Positions 17,299 to 25,625 of a stretch of 64,000 nt of DNA are shown one piece after another; within the stretch, counting starts at the first letter, position 1, and each line of letters begins with the position of its first letter. This DNA comes from an uncultured Roseobacter sp. (GTDB taxonomy: Bacteria > Pseudomonadota > Alphaproteobacteria > Rhodobacterales > Rhodobacteraceae). Under the pieces are notes generated by a model. That model made no database searches and was not told the DNA's origin. It worked only from the letters and a program-made list of their open reading frames with translations. The DNA lies in contig NZ_CANLQB010000003.1 of assembly GCF_947493125.1 (NCBI RefSeq), positions 248,001 to 312,000 on the forward strand, in the 5' to 3' direction. The translations under genes were made by a program, and so were the position numbers.

Positions 17299-18491
17299 CC
17301 GCCCCCGTCAAACAACATCTGATCGATCCGGAGATCTGCATCCGCTGCTATACCTGCGAGATGACCTGCCCCATCGGAGCGATCCAGCACGACGATACAA
17401 ACGTGGTTGTGGACCCGGACACATGCAACTTCTGCATGGATTGCATCCCGGTCTGTCCCACCGGGTCCATCGACGAATGGCGTGTGGTGGCGCAACCATA
17501 TACTCTCGAACAGCAGTATGCCTTTGACGAACTTCCAGAGCAGGACGATATCGCGCTTCCAGACGCATCCGAACCAGCGGAGATCGAGGCGCATGAAACG
17601 GCCATCGCTGCGTTGTTGGCCGAGGCTCACAAGGGGACGGGTGGCAAGACGCGCGCGCCCGCATCCGCATCCAAACCGACAATCAACCTCTATGCGCTTG
17701 GCAATCCGGCGACCGCGACCGTGCAGGGCAACTACCGCTTGACGGACGCCGATGGCGAGAACGACGTGCGTCATGTCATTCTCGATCTGGGAGCACAACC
17801 GTTTCCTGTCCTGGAAGGGCAGAGCATAGGGATCGTTCCACCCGGTGAGGACGCGGACGGGAAACCACATTTGCCACGGCTCTATTCCGTCTCGAGCCCA
17901 CGCGACGGCGAGCGGCCCGGCTTCAACAATATCTCCCTGACAGTCAAACGGGAGCGCCAGGGTGTCTGCTCTAACTACGTCTGCGATCTGCAGAAGAGCG
18001 ATACGGTCCAGATCACTGGGCCGTTCGGGTCGACGTTTTTGTTGCCGTCCGATCCGACCGCACATCTGCTGATGATTTGCACCGGGACAGGGTCCGCTCC
18101 GTTTCGCGGCTTCACGATGCGCCGCCAGCGTGAGACACCCGGTGCCCGCGACAGTCTCACGTTGGTGTTCGGAGCGCGCAGTGCGCGGGATCTGCCGTAT
18201 TTCGGGCCGCTCAAGAAAGTGCCCGATCAGTTTATGCGCAAGTCATTTGCGTTCAGCCGTGCCGTGGATCAACCCAAGCAATACGTGCAGGACAAACTTC
18301 GGGAACAGTCCGATGTGGTGGCCTCGGTGCTCGGTCGGGACAAAACGCACGTCTACATTTGCGGGCTTAAGGCGATGGAAGAAGGTGTGGAGGACGCGCT
18401 GCAGGACATTGCCGAGGCGTCGGGTACAGACTGGGCCGCGCTGCGCCAGCAGATGCGCGAAGAGGGCCGGTATCATGTCGAGACGTATTGA
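17295..18491 (+). CDS. boxA: Benzoyl-CoA 2,3-epoxidase reductase subunit BoxA
   Basis: BoxA carries electrons from NADPH to BoxB. The ATG at 17295 gives 398 residues. The N-terminus holds two 4Fe-4S ferredoxin motifs: CIRCYTCEMTCP (C15, C18, C21, C25) and CNFCMDCIPVCP (C44, C47, C50, C54). After a linker of about 90 residues comes an FNR-type flavin domain with RLYSVSSPR for FAD and CTGTGSAPFRGF for NADPH. The C-terminus, GRYHVETY, is typical of the FNR family. The start overlaps the stop of the small Cys-rich ORF, indicating translational coupling. Confidence 0.95.
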   Translation: MTAPVKQHLIDPEICIRCYTCEMTCPIGAIQHDDTNVVVDPDTCNFCMDCIPVCPTGSIDEWRVVAQPYTLEQQYAFDELPEQDDIALPDASEPAEIEAHETAIAALLAEAHKGTGGKTRAPASASKPTINLYALGNPATATVQGNYRLTDADGENDVRHVILDLGAQPFPVLEGQSIGIVPPGEDADGKPHLPRLYSVSSPRDGERPGFNNISLTVKRERQGVCSNYVCDLQKSDTVQITGPFGSTFLLPSDPTAHLLMICTGTGSAPFRGFTMRRQRETPGARDSLTLVFGARSARDLPYFGPLKKVPDQFMRKSFAFSRAVDQPKQYVQDKLREQSDVVASVLGRDKTHVYICGLKAMEEGVEDALQDIAEASGTDWAALRQQMREEGRYHVETY

Positions 18492-18587
18492 GGTCTGGCG
18501 CGCCTCCGGGTTTCTGTCGGACCTGCGGGTGCCGACCCATCCGGTATATGGCGTCGGTTCGCGCAGACGCGTGTGGGGGAGGGCGGC

Positions 18588-19478
18588 GTGACCGAAACAC
18601 CGCTCGTCGCCGACCCTTCGCAGCAGCTGAAGAACCGTGTTGCGGCCCGTGTCCGCAGCCAGCGCAAGGCGCAAGGCCTGCCGCGCCGGGTGCTCTCGGA
18701 GATGTCGGACGTGTCCCCCCGCTATCTCGCGCAGTTGGAGGCGGGGGAGGGAAACATCTCGATCGCGCTGCTGCACCGGATCGCTCTGGCGCTTGGTCTT
18801 CCGGTCGACAGCCTGCTGTCCGAGGATGCTCCTCAAGACCGCGAGGCGCAGCGCATTGGCGAGCTATATCGCGAGGCCTCTCCGGACGTTCAAAGGGCGG
18901 TCCGGGGGTTGCTGGCACCTCAAAATCCAGCGGCCCTGCGGGCAGGCCGGATTTGCCTGATCGGCCTGCGTGGTGCGGGAAAGTCCACCTTGGGCAAGCT
19001 GGCCAGCGAAGCCCTCAATCTGCCCTTTGTTGAGCTCAATCGCGAGATTGAGCGCGAGACCGGTATGCCGCTGGCCGAGGTGATGGCGTTTTATGGACAG
19101 GAGGGATATCGCGCGCTGGAGGCAGACGCCATTTCTCGCGTGGTCGCGACGCACGACCGCCTCGTTCTGGCCGTGGCCGGCGGGCTGGTTGCCGAGGAGG
19201 CGACCTATGAGCAGGTGTTGCAGCGGTTCCACACCGTTTGGCTGAAGACATCTCCTGTGGAGCATATGCAGCGGGTTCGCGCGCAAGGTGACTTACGCCC
19301 TATGCAGGGCAACCCGGCTGCTATGGAGCAGCTCAAGTCGCTTCTGGATGCGCGCGCACCGCTTTATCGGCGCGCCGATGCGCAGGTGGACACGTCGAGC
19401 AAGACGGTCAAGTCATCGCTGAATGATCTGCTCAAAGTGATTGCCTCAAAGGGCTTTCTCGATGGGGCAGCGGAGTGA
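18588..19478 (+). CDS. boxR: BoxR/BzdR-type transcriptional regulator
   Basis: This regulator joins an N-terminal helix-turn-helix (residues about 17-70, Cro/CI type) to a shikimate-kinase-like C-terminal domain with an intact P-loop GLRGAGKST (residues 126-134). BzdR and BoxR of this architecture repress benzoate genes and are released by benzoyl-CoA. The GTG at 18588 has GGGGAGGG a few bases upstream and gives 296 residues. It sits 96 bp after boxA, and its stop overlaps the next gene (GTGA). The TGCA clusters upstream of the ligase and boxC genes are its likely targets. Confidence 0.93.
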   Translation: MTETPLVADPSQQLKNRVAARVRSQRKAQGLPRRVLSEMSDVSPRYLAQLEAGEGNISIALLHRIALALGLPVDSLLSEDAPQDREAQRIGELYREASPDVQRAVRGLLAPQNPAALRAGRICLIGLRGAGKSTLGKLASEALNLPFVELNREIERETGMPLAEVMAFYGQEGYRALEADAISRVVATHDRLVLAVAGGLVAEEATYEQVLQRFHTVWLKTSPVEHMQRVRAQGDLRPMQGNPAAMEQLKSLLDARAPLYRRADAQVDTSSKTVKSSLNDLLKVIASKGFLDGAAE

Positions 19479-20038
19479 CCGAGGCTCAGATCGCAGCGCA
19501 GTTGCAGGACAGTTTGAATGCTGTTGCCGACGATCTTCTCTTTCGGATGACCACGCCCTGGGAGTTAGACGCGGTCATGACCGATTTCGGTTTTGCAGCT
19601 GGCGTCTGCGCCCTGCAGGATGCCGTGGGGTTGGATACCATATGCGCGCAGCGTCAGAAGACTGGTCACACTCCGACACCGGTCCTGACGCGGATGGTTG
19701 CGGAAGGCCGCCTTGGGCGTGCGGTGGGGGTTGGATGGTATCGGTATCCGGGCGGTGGCGGCCCAGTGGTCGATCCTCTGGTCGAAGATCTGTTGCGGGA
19801 GGAAGCATGGTTTGCTCAAGGTGAGCGCAAGGAAGTTTCTGACGCTGCGCTCATGACCGGACTGCTCGCCGGCCTGCTGCGCGAGGGTCTGTCACTTATG
19901 AGTGCCGGCGCCGCACCTGACCAGATTGACCGGGTGAGCTGTGACCGGCTTGGCTTTCCACGTGCGAAGGGCGGGCTTCTCAGCCATGCCCGCGCGGCCG
20001 GTCTCGTTGCCGTCGGAGATGCGTTTGCCCGCGTTTGA
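19475..20038 (+). CDS. Stand-alone 3-hydroxyacyl-CoA dehydrogenase C-terminal domain protein
   Basis: This protein of 187 residues matches the C-terminal half of 3-hydroxyacyl-CoA dehydrogenases. The first part has DFGFAAGVCALQDAVGLD and RLGRAVGVGWYRYPGG; the second has LREGLSLMSAGAAPDQIDRV and RLGFPRAKGG, as in FadB/PaaH tandem domains. No Rossmann NAD-binding domain precedes it, and the upstream frame belongs to boxR. The GTG start overlaps the boxR stop (GTGA), so it is the last gene of the box cluster. It could partner a separate dehydrogenase or bind an acyl-CoA, but no function is established. Confidence 0.75.
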   Translation: MTEAQIAAQLQDSLNAVADDLLFRMTTPWELDAVMTDFGFAAGVCALQDAVGLDTICAQRQKTGHTPTPVLTRMVAEGRLGRAVGVGWYRYPGGGGPVVDPLVEDLLREEAWFAQGERKEVSDAALMTGLLAGLLREGLSLMSAGAAPDQIDRVSCDRLGFPRAKGGLLSHARAAGLVAVGDAFARV

Positions 20039-20073
20039 AGGCTCGCACTTTAAAACATCCGCGTGATTTTCCT

Positions 20074-20562
20074 TCACCCCTGAGCGAGCAGGATCATTGT
20101 CGCCAAGCCCCAAAGCGTCATCTGGAAGTGCGTGTTCTGCGCGTCTTCGTGACAAAACCAGTAGCAAAAGTGGTTGCCGATCACGAGAAACCCGGCCCAG
20201 ACGGCGGTGAAACTCAACGTGCCGAGGAGAGCCAAGGCCCGCCCGGTTTCCGGCAACGCCGTACCCGCCATGCCCATCAGCAGCCCGACGGTGCCGACCC
20301 AAAGCAGCAGGCAGGCAATACCTTCGGTCAGCAACACGAGCTTGAAGGCAAGCTGCTGAAGCTGTCGGTTCGTAATCGCCCTGTGGGCGACATGCGCAAA
20401 TTCCTCCGGGAAGTCGGTTCGCATCCGGGTCATGGCCAGCACCTGTGCGGTGTAGGTCTCATTCACCGACGGGTAGAGCAGATTGTCGCGCAGCCCCAGC
20501 GACAGCCACGCAGCGATCAGCCCGGTTGAAACGGTCTGTGCCAGCAACAACACGCTGTCCAT
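20074..20562 (-). CDS. DUF2165 small integral membrane protein
   Basis: This inner-membrane protein of 162 residues has about four helices (residues 4-22, 72-95, 103-128 and 145-160). It carries the DUF2165 signature GNHFCYWFCHEDAQNTHFQMTLWGL (split here: NHFCYW, then QNTHFQMTLWG near the C-terminus). The family's function is unknown. It is transcribed convergently with the box cluster and downstream of the solute-binding protein gene, from which it is separated by a strong terminator. Confidence 0.85.
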   Translation of the reverse strand: MDSVLLLAQTVSTGLIAAWLSLGLRDNLLYPSVNETYTAQVLAMTRMRTDFPEEFAHVAHRAITNRQLQQLAFKLVLLTEGIACLLLWVGTVGLLMGMAGTALPETGRALALLGTLSFTAVWAGFLVIGNHFCYWFCHEDAQNTHFQMTLWGLATMILLAQG

Positions 20563-20590
20563 ACGTGCGTCCTTTGCTGAGTTCCGACAG

Positions 20591-20618
20591 AAAAAGGGCC
20601 GCGCGGTGCGCGACCCTT
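20591..20618 (-). terminator. Rho-independent terminator of the solute-binding protein gene
   Basis: On the minus strand the stem AAGGG-CGCGC / GCGCG-CCCTT (one mismatch, 3-nt loop) is followed by TTTTTCTG. It lies 14 bp after the stop codon of the ABC solute-binding protein gene. Confidence 0.85.
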
Positions 20619-20632
20619 GAGTTTGATTTTGA

Positions 20633-22297
20633 TCAGGTCCAGGCCATACGGGCCGGATGATACTCGAAGGCGATATGGTGCTCGGCGCCGACGAGGCCGT
20701 CCTTGGTGAAGTTGTAGAGCGATCGCCAGTACGGCTGGATCGTCACACCCTCTTCCTGAATGAGCGCCTGCATGTCTTTCATCATCGTGCGGCGCGCCTC
20801 CACATCTGCCGTGGCCAGAGCTTCATCGAGCATCTTGTCGAACTCGGCATTGGACCAACCGAATTCGTTCCAGGCTTCGCCAGAGCGATAGGCCAGCGCC
20901 CAGATCTGCACGCCCAAGGGACGATGGTTCCAGTTGGTCGACGAGAAGGGGTACTTGACCCAGTCGTTCCAGAAGGTGGAGCCCGGCAGGATCGTGCGCT
21001 TCACCTTGATGCCCGCGTCGCGCAACTGCGCTGCGACGGCATCTGTGGTGTCCTTGCGCCAGGCATCGTCGATGGAGAAGAGTTCGTGCTCGAAATCCCC
21101 CATACCGGCCTCGTCCATGAGCGCCTTCGCCGCTGCCGGGTCAACCTTGATCGGGGGCAACTCGGCATAGTCGGGGTGCATCGGGCCCACGTGGTGGTTC
21201 TCCGCCACGATCCCGCGCCCGCCGTAGCCAAGCTCCAGAAGCACTTCGTTGTCCACGGCCATGGCCAGCGCCTGTCGGACGCGCTTGTCCGCATAGGGCT
21301 TCTCGCCGTCGATTTCGGCCAACTGGTTCGGGCGAATGACAATCGTCGCTGCCGTGGCGATGGAGTTCTCCACCCAGCCATCGAGCGTTGCAAAGATGTC
21401 GATGAAGTCGCCCTCGATGGAATAGACCGCATCGATCTCCTCTGCTTCCGCAGCGGCGACAAACGCCGATGGATCCGTGCCATAGTCGATATATTCCAGA
21501 CGGTCGATGTAAGGACCACCGAAGACCTCCGTGCCCCACCAGGTGTGCTCGGTATTCTTGACCAGCACGCCCTTGACGCCCACCTCTAGCGACTCTGGCA
21601 GGTACGGTCCGGTGCCGACCGGATTTTCCAGCATTGTGCCGGCGTCAAACCCCGCAGGTGTGATCGCAGCCGGATAATCCGCCATGCCAGGGATCAGGGA
21701 GATGTCGGGCCGCGGCAGGGCGAGCTTCACGGTGTGGCTGTCCACCACCGTGATCGCGCCGTCAATGGCTTGGCCGGTATCGTCGTCGATCAGCACGGCA
21801 AAACGGCCCGCCATCGAGTTGCCTTCGAGGCCTTTGTCGCACCAACCGGTGATATTGCGCGCCACATCCTCGGCAGTGAAATCGCTGCCGTCGTTCCAGG
21901 TCACGCCCTTGCGGACGTTCAGCGTGTATTCGGTCGCGTTGTCATTGATCTCCCAGCTTTCCAGCAGGGCTGGGGTGAAGGTGCCGTCGTTTTCGTAGAT
22001 CACCAGATATTCGAGCCAGCCGCGCGAAAAGTTGGCGATTTGTGACCAGTCGTAGGTGCGCGGATCCTTGAGGGCGCGCACCTCTTGTTGCATGCGGACA
22101 ACGCCGCCTTCTTTGTGTCCCGCCGCTTGTGCGGGGGCCGCCATACCGATCATGGAATAGGCTGTGGCCGCCGTCGCGCCAAAGGCGCTGGCGATGGCCA
22201 GAAACTCGCGGCGGTTGACCGGGTCGGCCCCGACCTTCGCCGCTGAGTCCACCACGGTTTTCGGCAAGGGTTTGCCGGTACGTGTGAAAAATGTCAT
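20633..22297 (-). CDS. ABC transporter family 5 solute-binding protein with Tat signal
   Basis: This periplasmic peptide/opine/nickel-type receptor (SBP_bac_5) has 554 residues from the ATG at 22297, which is preceded by AGAGGAAGAAG. After a 38-residue N-terminal extension comes the twin-arginine motif NRREFLA, with a hydrophobic stretch ending APAQA, so export of a folded protein is likely. The mature part shows the family segments [20 protein letters not shown] and [13 protein letters not shown], plus a [17 protein letters not shown] ending. No permease or ATPase gene is adjacent, so it is an orphan receptor here. The ligand cannot be predicted. Confidence 0.9.
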   Translation of the reverse strand: MTFFTRTGKPLPKTVVDSAAKVGADPVNRREFLAIASAFGATAATAYSMIGMAAPAQAAGHKEGGVVRMQQEVRALKDPRTYDWSQIANFSRGWLEYLVIYENDGTFTPALLESWEINDNATEYTLNVRKGVTWNDGSDFTAEDVARNITGWCDKGLEGNSMAGRFAVLIDDDTGQAIDGAITVVDSHTVKLALPRPDISLIPGMADYPAAITPAGFDAGTMLENPVGTGPYLPESLEVGVKGVLVKNTEHTWWGTEVFGGPYIDRLEYIDYGTDPSAFVAAAEAEEIDAVYSIEGDFIDIFATLDGWVENSIATAATIVIRPNQLAEIDGEKPYADKRVRQALAMAVDNEVLLELGYGGRGIVAENHHVGPMHPDYAELPPIKVDPAAAKALMDEAGMGDFEHELFSIDDAWRKDTTDAVAAQLRDAGIKVKRTILPGSTFWNDWVKYPFSSTNWNHRPLGVQIWALAYRSGEAWNEFGWSNAEFDKMLDEALATADVEARRTMMKDMQALIQEEGVTIQPYWRSLYNFTKDGLVGAEHHIAFEYHPARMAWT

Positions 22298-22875
22298 CTT
22301 CTTCCTCTCTGTTTTTTTGCACGCAGTCCTGGCGCGCTTTGCCGCATTACATCGGCATCGGTGATGCAGTTGTTCTGCCTTCATTGGTCGCCCATCGGGG
22401 AACGCGCAGAGTGTCAGATGTCACAGCCGTGGCGTCAACCCTTTCTCCGGAGCGTCGAGCTCTGCAGGGAGGTCCTGCGGGCTGCATCCGCGAGGACGCA
22501 CTGCTGCCCAGCCGATTGGTGCAAAGCCGGGACGCATTCAAATGGGCTGGAAAACCCCGAGCTGACGGTCGGGCACGGCGGATTTTTGACAGGAGATGTC
22601 GCGAAAGTGCAACGCAAGTCGCCCCGTCTGTGGCAGCCCCCAATGCTTTGCGGCCCGTCCCCGCGCAGCTGACGGGTTTGGGTGCGCACGAAAAAACTTG
22701 TCTGCTGTCTTCTTTGGTAGCGCGCGCGGGCCCTCATTGCGGTGGGTTTGGTCTCCGTTGCGGGGTGCGAATCTGATTTGTCGGTCTAGAACTTTGCCAC
22801 CGGTCATTTCATTGCAGGTTGCAAAAGCCGCCACTGCTATCATCATGACCGCGACCCGCACAGCAGGATGATGTC
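22298..22875. other. 578-bp intergenic region, no supported gene
   Basis: Short frames exist on both strands, but none has a convincing start, ribosome-binding site or recognisable protein. The region must hold the promoter of the minus-strand solute-binding protein gene and that of ridA. Eight TGCA tetramers are scattered through it without the regular spacing seen upstream of the ligase. Confidence 0.5.
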
Positions 22876-23268
22876 ATGAGAGCTCTTTCACCAGCCAGTA
22901 TCGCACCTCCGTTCGCCCGTTATTCGCATGGTGTTGCGTTGCCTGCAGGGGTCCGGCTCGTGCGCACCTCGGGGCAGCTGGGGGCGGCGCCCGACGGAAC
23001 CGTGCCGGACGGTGCCGAGGCCCAGGCTGAGATCTGTTTTCGCAACATCGCAGCCATTCTGGCGGAAGCCGAGATGGTGCCAGCGAACGTGTGTCATCTG
23101 AGTGCTTACGTTACCGATCGCGTGCACATGACAGGCTATATGGCTGCGCGTGATCGCTTCCTTGGCAGCGTGCCGGTGTTGCCGTCGTCGACGCTCGTGA
23201 TCGTGTCGGGCTTCACCCGCCCGGAGTTTGTCGTGGAGGTGGAGGTTTGGGCCGCGGCCGCCGGCTAG
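22876..23268 (+). CDS. RidA/YjgF family protein
   Basis: RidA proteins deaminate reactive enamine/imine intermediates made by PLP enzymes. The 130-residue product has the expected size and the conserved TSGQLG block, QAEICFRNIAAIL, and the C-terminal SGFTRPEFVVEVEVWA, whose Arg binds the substrate carboxylate in active members. It is a monocistronic gene converging on the small membrane protein at 23265, overlapping it by 4 bp. Confidence 0.9.
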   Translation: MRALSPASIAPPFARYSHGVALPAGVRLVRTSGQLGAAPDGTVPDGAEAQAEICFRNIAAILAEAEMVPANVCHLSAYVTDRVHMTGYMAARDRFLGSVPVLPSSTLVIVSGFTRPEFVVEVEVWAAAAG

Positions 23269-23486
23269 GGGTCGGGCGCGTCCGAATACTCCTTGCGAAG
23301 CAGCTTCTTGAGGCTCCACAAGAAGGTGCCCCCGAAGAAGGCACCTGCGATGCCAATGGTTTCGAACATGGCCGGGCCCTGTGGCATCCCCCGATAGGCG
23401 ATGGCGATTGCCATGAAGACGAGACCACCCACCGAGACGTACAGCCGGAACTTCAGTTCCTTCCTGCTGGGGCCGTATTTATTCAT
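23265..23486 (-). CDS. Small two-helix membrane protein, unknown function
   Basis: This 73-residue protein has two hydrophobic segments (about residues 15-31 and 41-58) and basic ends (N-terminal SRKELKFR, C-terminal KKLLRKEY), suggesting both ends face the cytoplasm. Its ATG overlaps the stop of the DinB-family gene, so it is the last gene of a three-gene minus-strand operon. No family is recognised with confidence. Confidence 0.65.
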   Translation of the reverse strand: MNKYGPSRKELKFRLYVSVGGLVFMAIAIAYRGMPQGPAMFETIGIAGAFFGGTFLWSLKKLLRKEYSDAPDP

Positions 23487-24037
23487 GTCCAGTAGATCTC
23501 CGCGGAAGGGGCCCGATCGAAGGAGAGGTGAAACTCGTCGAGCTGCGGTGGCGCGACGCCCAGGGCTTGCAATTGCACATGCGCCTGTCCGCGATGGTGC
23601 ACCTGATGTTGGAAGAGGTGCAACAACAGCGCCTGAACCGTCTCTTCCGTCGTCATGTCTCGACGCTCCGTCGCGCGGCTCTCGGACAATTGCTCAACCG
23701 TCAGTGTTGTGCAGAAGGCGATCAGACGGGCGTCAACGGACGCTTGCTCTTCTGCCAGTTTCGCCAGGGACAGCTCCTCCTCACGCGCGTAGACACGGCG
23801 CCCAAGCCTGCCCGCCTCAAGCGCGTCGACGTAGTAAAGGTCGACCTCATAGATGTGGTTCAGAGTTGCCGTAAGCGTCGGAAAGAACCCGGGTGCCGAC
23901 CTCGTGGCGTCGGTGTCGGGCAGCCTGCGCGCGGCCTCATAGAGCGTCGCGTTTGCCCATGCGTTGTTCTCGGCCATCCTCAGATAGGCGTCGAGGGGCG
24001 TGATCTGTCGGGTCATCGGTGCCTCGGCGCGGCTCAT
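23483..24037 (-). CDS. DinB-family four-helix protein
   Basis: This 184-residue DinB/YfiT-like protein is a predicted metal-binding four-helix bundle. The histidines expected of the metal site are seen in LNHIYEVD and in the C-terminal HQVHHRGQAH. The ATG at 24037 overlaps the stop of the preceding 38-residue gene (ATGA); a second Met at 24016 with GAGG upstream is an alternative start. DinB-like enzymes include thiol-dependent transferases, and the specific activity here is unknown. Confidence 0.85.
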   Translation of the reverse strand: MSRAEAPMTRQITPLDAYLRMAENNAWANATLYEAARRLPDTDATRSAPGFFPTLTATLNHIYEVDLYYVDALEAGRLGRRVYAREEELSLAKLAEEQASVDARLIAFCTTLTVEQLSESRATERRDMTTEETVQALLLHLFQHQVHHRGQAHVQLQALGVAPPQLDEFHLSFDRAPSAEIYWT

Positions 24038-24150
24038 TCGTCCGGAGGGGCGCTGTCGCGCTTTTTCCGCGCTTGCAGCCAGCGAAAGAGGACAAACAGC
24101 ACAACAAAGAGCCCAGTCCAGAACAGAAGGTCAATCAGCATATGCGACAT
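24034..24150 (-). CDS. 38-residue single-pass membrane peptide coupled to the DinB gene
   Basis: The frame from the ATG at 24150 encodes a single transmembrane helix (about residues 5-22, LIDLLFWTGLFVVLFVLF), then a basic cytoplasmic segment RWLQARKKR and an acidic tail. Its TGA overlaps the ATG of the DinB gene (ATGA), which argues that it is translated. The upstream ribosome-binding site is weak. Function is unknown; small membrane peptides of this kind are often modulators or assembly factors. Confidence 0.6.
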   Translation of the reverse strand: MSHMLIDLLFWTGLFVVLFVLFRWLQARKKRDSAPPDE

Positions 24151-24211
24151 GAGGGATATCTATTCTCTATTGGCGGGCTGTCGAACAGTTTTTCCGGATC
24201 TTCTGACCACA

Positions 24212-24236
24212 GGGGTTCACATCTCCAGAGAACCCC
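24212..24236. terminator. Hairpin between mipZ and the DinB operon
   Basis: There is a perfect 7-bp stem GGGGTTC/GAACCCC with an 11-nt loop, 46 bp downstream of mipZ on its strand. It has no U-run, so it may act with Rho or as a weak terminator. Confidence 0.35.
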
Positions 24237-24281
24237 GCAGCGAAGGCATGCCGTGCAAGACGACCGGTCGGTCAGGCCATG

Positions 24282-25091
24282 TCAGAAATCAACGGAAACC
24301 CCCGGCAAGTTGAGCGCCTTCATCAGATCACGCAACTCCTGACGGGCGGCGACGTTGGAGATATTGAGTTGCTTGACCCCGATGTCCTTGAGGTCGAGCA
24401 GTGTCAATCCGCGCGGGAAGAGCTCACGAAATATCACACGCTCGGAGAAGCCGGGCGCTATGCGGAAGCCGATGCGCTTGCTGAGGTTTCTGATGGCGCG
24501 CTCCATTTTTTCCTTGTTGACCATGCGTTGCGCGCCCATGCGGTTGCGCACGACGATCCAGTCAATCGGCGCCAGGCCTGCCTGGGCCCGGAGTTGGCGC
24601 GCGTTCCAGACCATCTCGGAATAAACCGACGGGCCGAGAATTTCGTCCCCCGACGCATCGGTTCGCGCCAGCAGATCGAAATCGACGAAACTGTCGTTCA
24701 GTGGTGTGATCAGCGTGTCGGCCAGAGAATGTGCCACCTGGCTGAGGCGCGTGTGCGAGCCCGGGCAGTCGATCAGGATAAAATCATTGTCCGGCTCCAG
24801 CGACGCCACTGCCGCCGAGAGACGATGGTCGTAGATATTCTCACCAGGCTTGAGGCTGTCCGGTGCAATTTCCGGCAGCTCGCAGGTGGTTGGACTGGCA
24901 AGATCGAAGCCCGCCTTGATCAGGAAGGCTTTGCGGTTTTCCGTATAGCGCCCAAAAGTTCGCTGGCGCAGATCCAGATCAAGGGCGCTGATCTTGTGGC
25001 CCATGCGGGCCAAGGCCGTGGCCACATGCATAGAGACGGTCGATTTGCCTGCGCCACCCTTTTCATTCCCGACGACGATGATATGCGCCAT
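24282..25091 (-). CDS. mipZ: MipZ division-plane positioning ATPase (ParA family)
   Basis: MipZ forms a gradient from the cell poles and blocks FtsZ assembly away from midcell. The ATG at 25091 gives 269 residues starting MAHIIVVGNEKGGAGKST, with the deviant Walker A (KGGAGKST) of the ParA/Mrp group. The DLDLRQRT switch and FILIDCPGSHT Walker B follow, and the C-terminal NLPGVSVDF is a helical tail. The frame is open upstream of this Met, but nothing there resembles the family. The gene is divergent from the 25326 gene and typical of alphaproteobacteria that lack MinCD. Confidence 0.9.
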   Translation of the reverse strand: MAHIIVVGNEKGGAGKSTVSMHVATALARMGHKISALDLDLRQRTFGRYTENRKAFLIKAGFDLASPTTCELPEIAPDSLKPGENIYDHRLSAAVASLEPDNDFILIDCPGSHTRLSQVAHSLADTLITPLNDSFVDFDLLARTDASGDEILGPSVYSEMVWNARQLRAQAGLAPIDWIVVRNRMGAQRMVNKEKMERAIRNLSKRIGFRIAPGFSERVIFRELFPRGLTLLDLKDIGVKQLNISNVAARQELRDLMKALNLPGVSVDF

Positions 25092-25325
25092 GGCCCGATC
25101 CTTTGCCCCGACCGCTTCGCGCGGCCTGTCTGTTCGGCGGCACTTTATGGAGTGTTCGGGTCTTTGGGAAGGCGTCAGAGTGCCTAAGTCTGTCCGCTTT
25201 GGCGCCGAGACTCGCACCCCGTGCGGTGCACCATCGGCGAGGCGGTTCATCGCCAGGAAATTGCCCGGTTTTAGCGGCTTGTAAACTTTCGGTTGCTATT
25301 CCGCAGCAAAGATGAGCGAGAGTCT

Positions 25326-25625
25326 ATGCCGATCCTGTCCTACATCATGGCGTTCACATTGGTTGCCTTTTCCGGCCCGTTGCTGGCACTTGCCGCGGCC
25401 GATCCGGTCCCGGGAGAGATCATGCTGGTGATCGGTCCGTCGGCGTCCGTGCAGCCTGCTGTGATCACTGCAGCGGGGGGGCACCTGATCGGGCCGGAAC
25501 TGGCGCGCTTTGGCGCTTTGGCTCAATCCGATCTTGCAGAGTTTTCGCATGTGCTCGTGGAACAGGGCGCATGGTTCGTCGTCGATGGTCGGCGCATTGC
25601 GGCTTTTTGTGGAGTAGAAATATGA
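25326..25625 (+). CDS. Small exported or membrane protein upstream of the chemoreceptor
   Basis: The ATG at 25326 (GAGCGAGAG upstream) gives 99 residues. A hydrophobic N-terminal segment (residues 4-22) may be a signal peptide or anchor. The rest is a compact alpha/beta stretch ending [15 protein letters not shown]. Its stop overlaps the chemoreceptor ATG (ATGA), so the two are co-translated. No family is recognised; the overlap hints at a periplasmic or membrane partner of the receptor. Confidence 0.6.
   Translation: MPILSYIMAFTLVAFSGPLLALAAADPVPGEIMLVIGPSASVQPAVITAAGGHLIGPELARFGALAQSDLAEFSHVLVEQGAWFVVDGRRIAAFCGVEI

Noticed and set aside
22298-22875. Scattered TGCA tetramers as a second BoxR operator cluster
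   Set aside because: They are spread over 578 bp without N6 or other regular spacing and lie beside unrelated genes.
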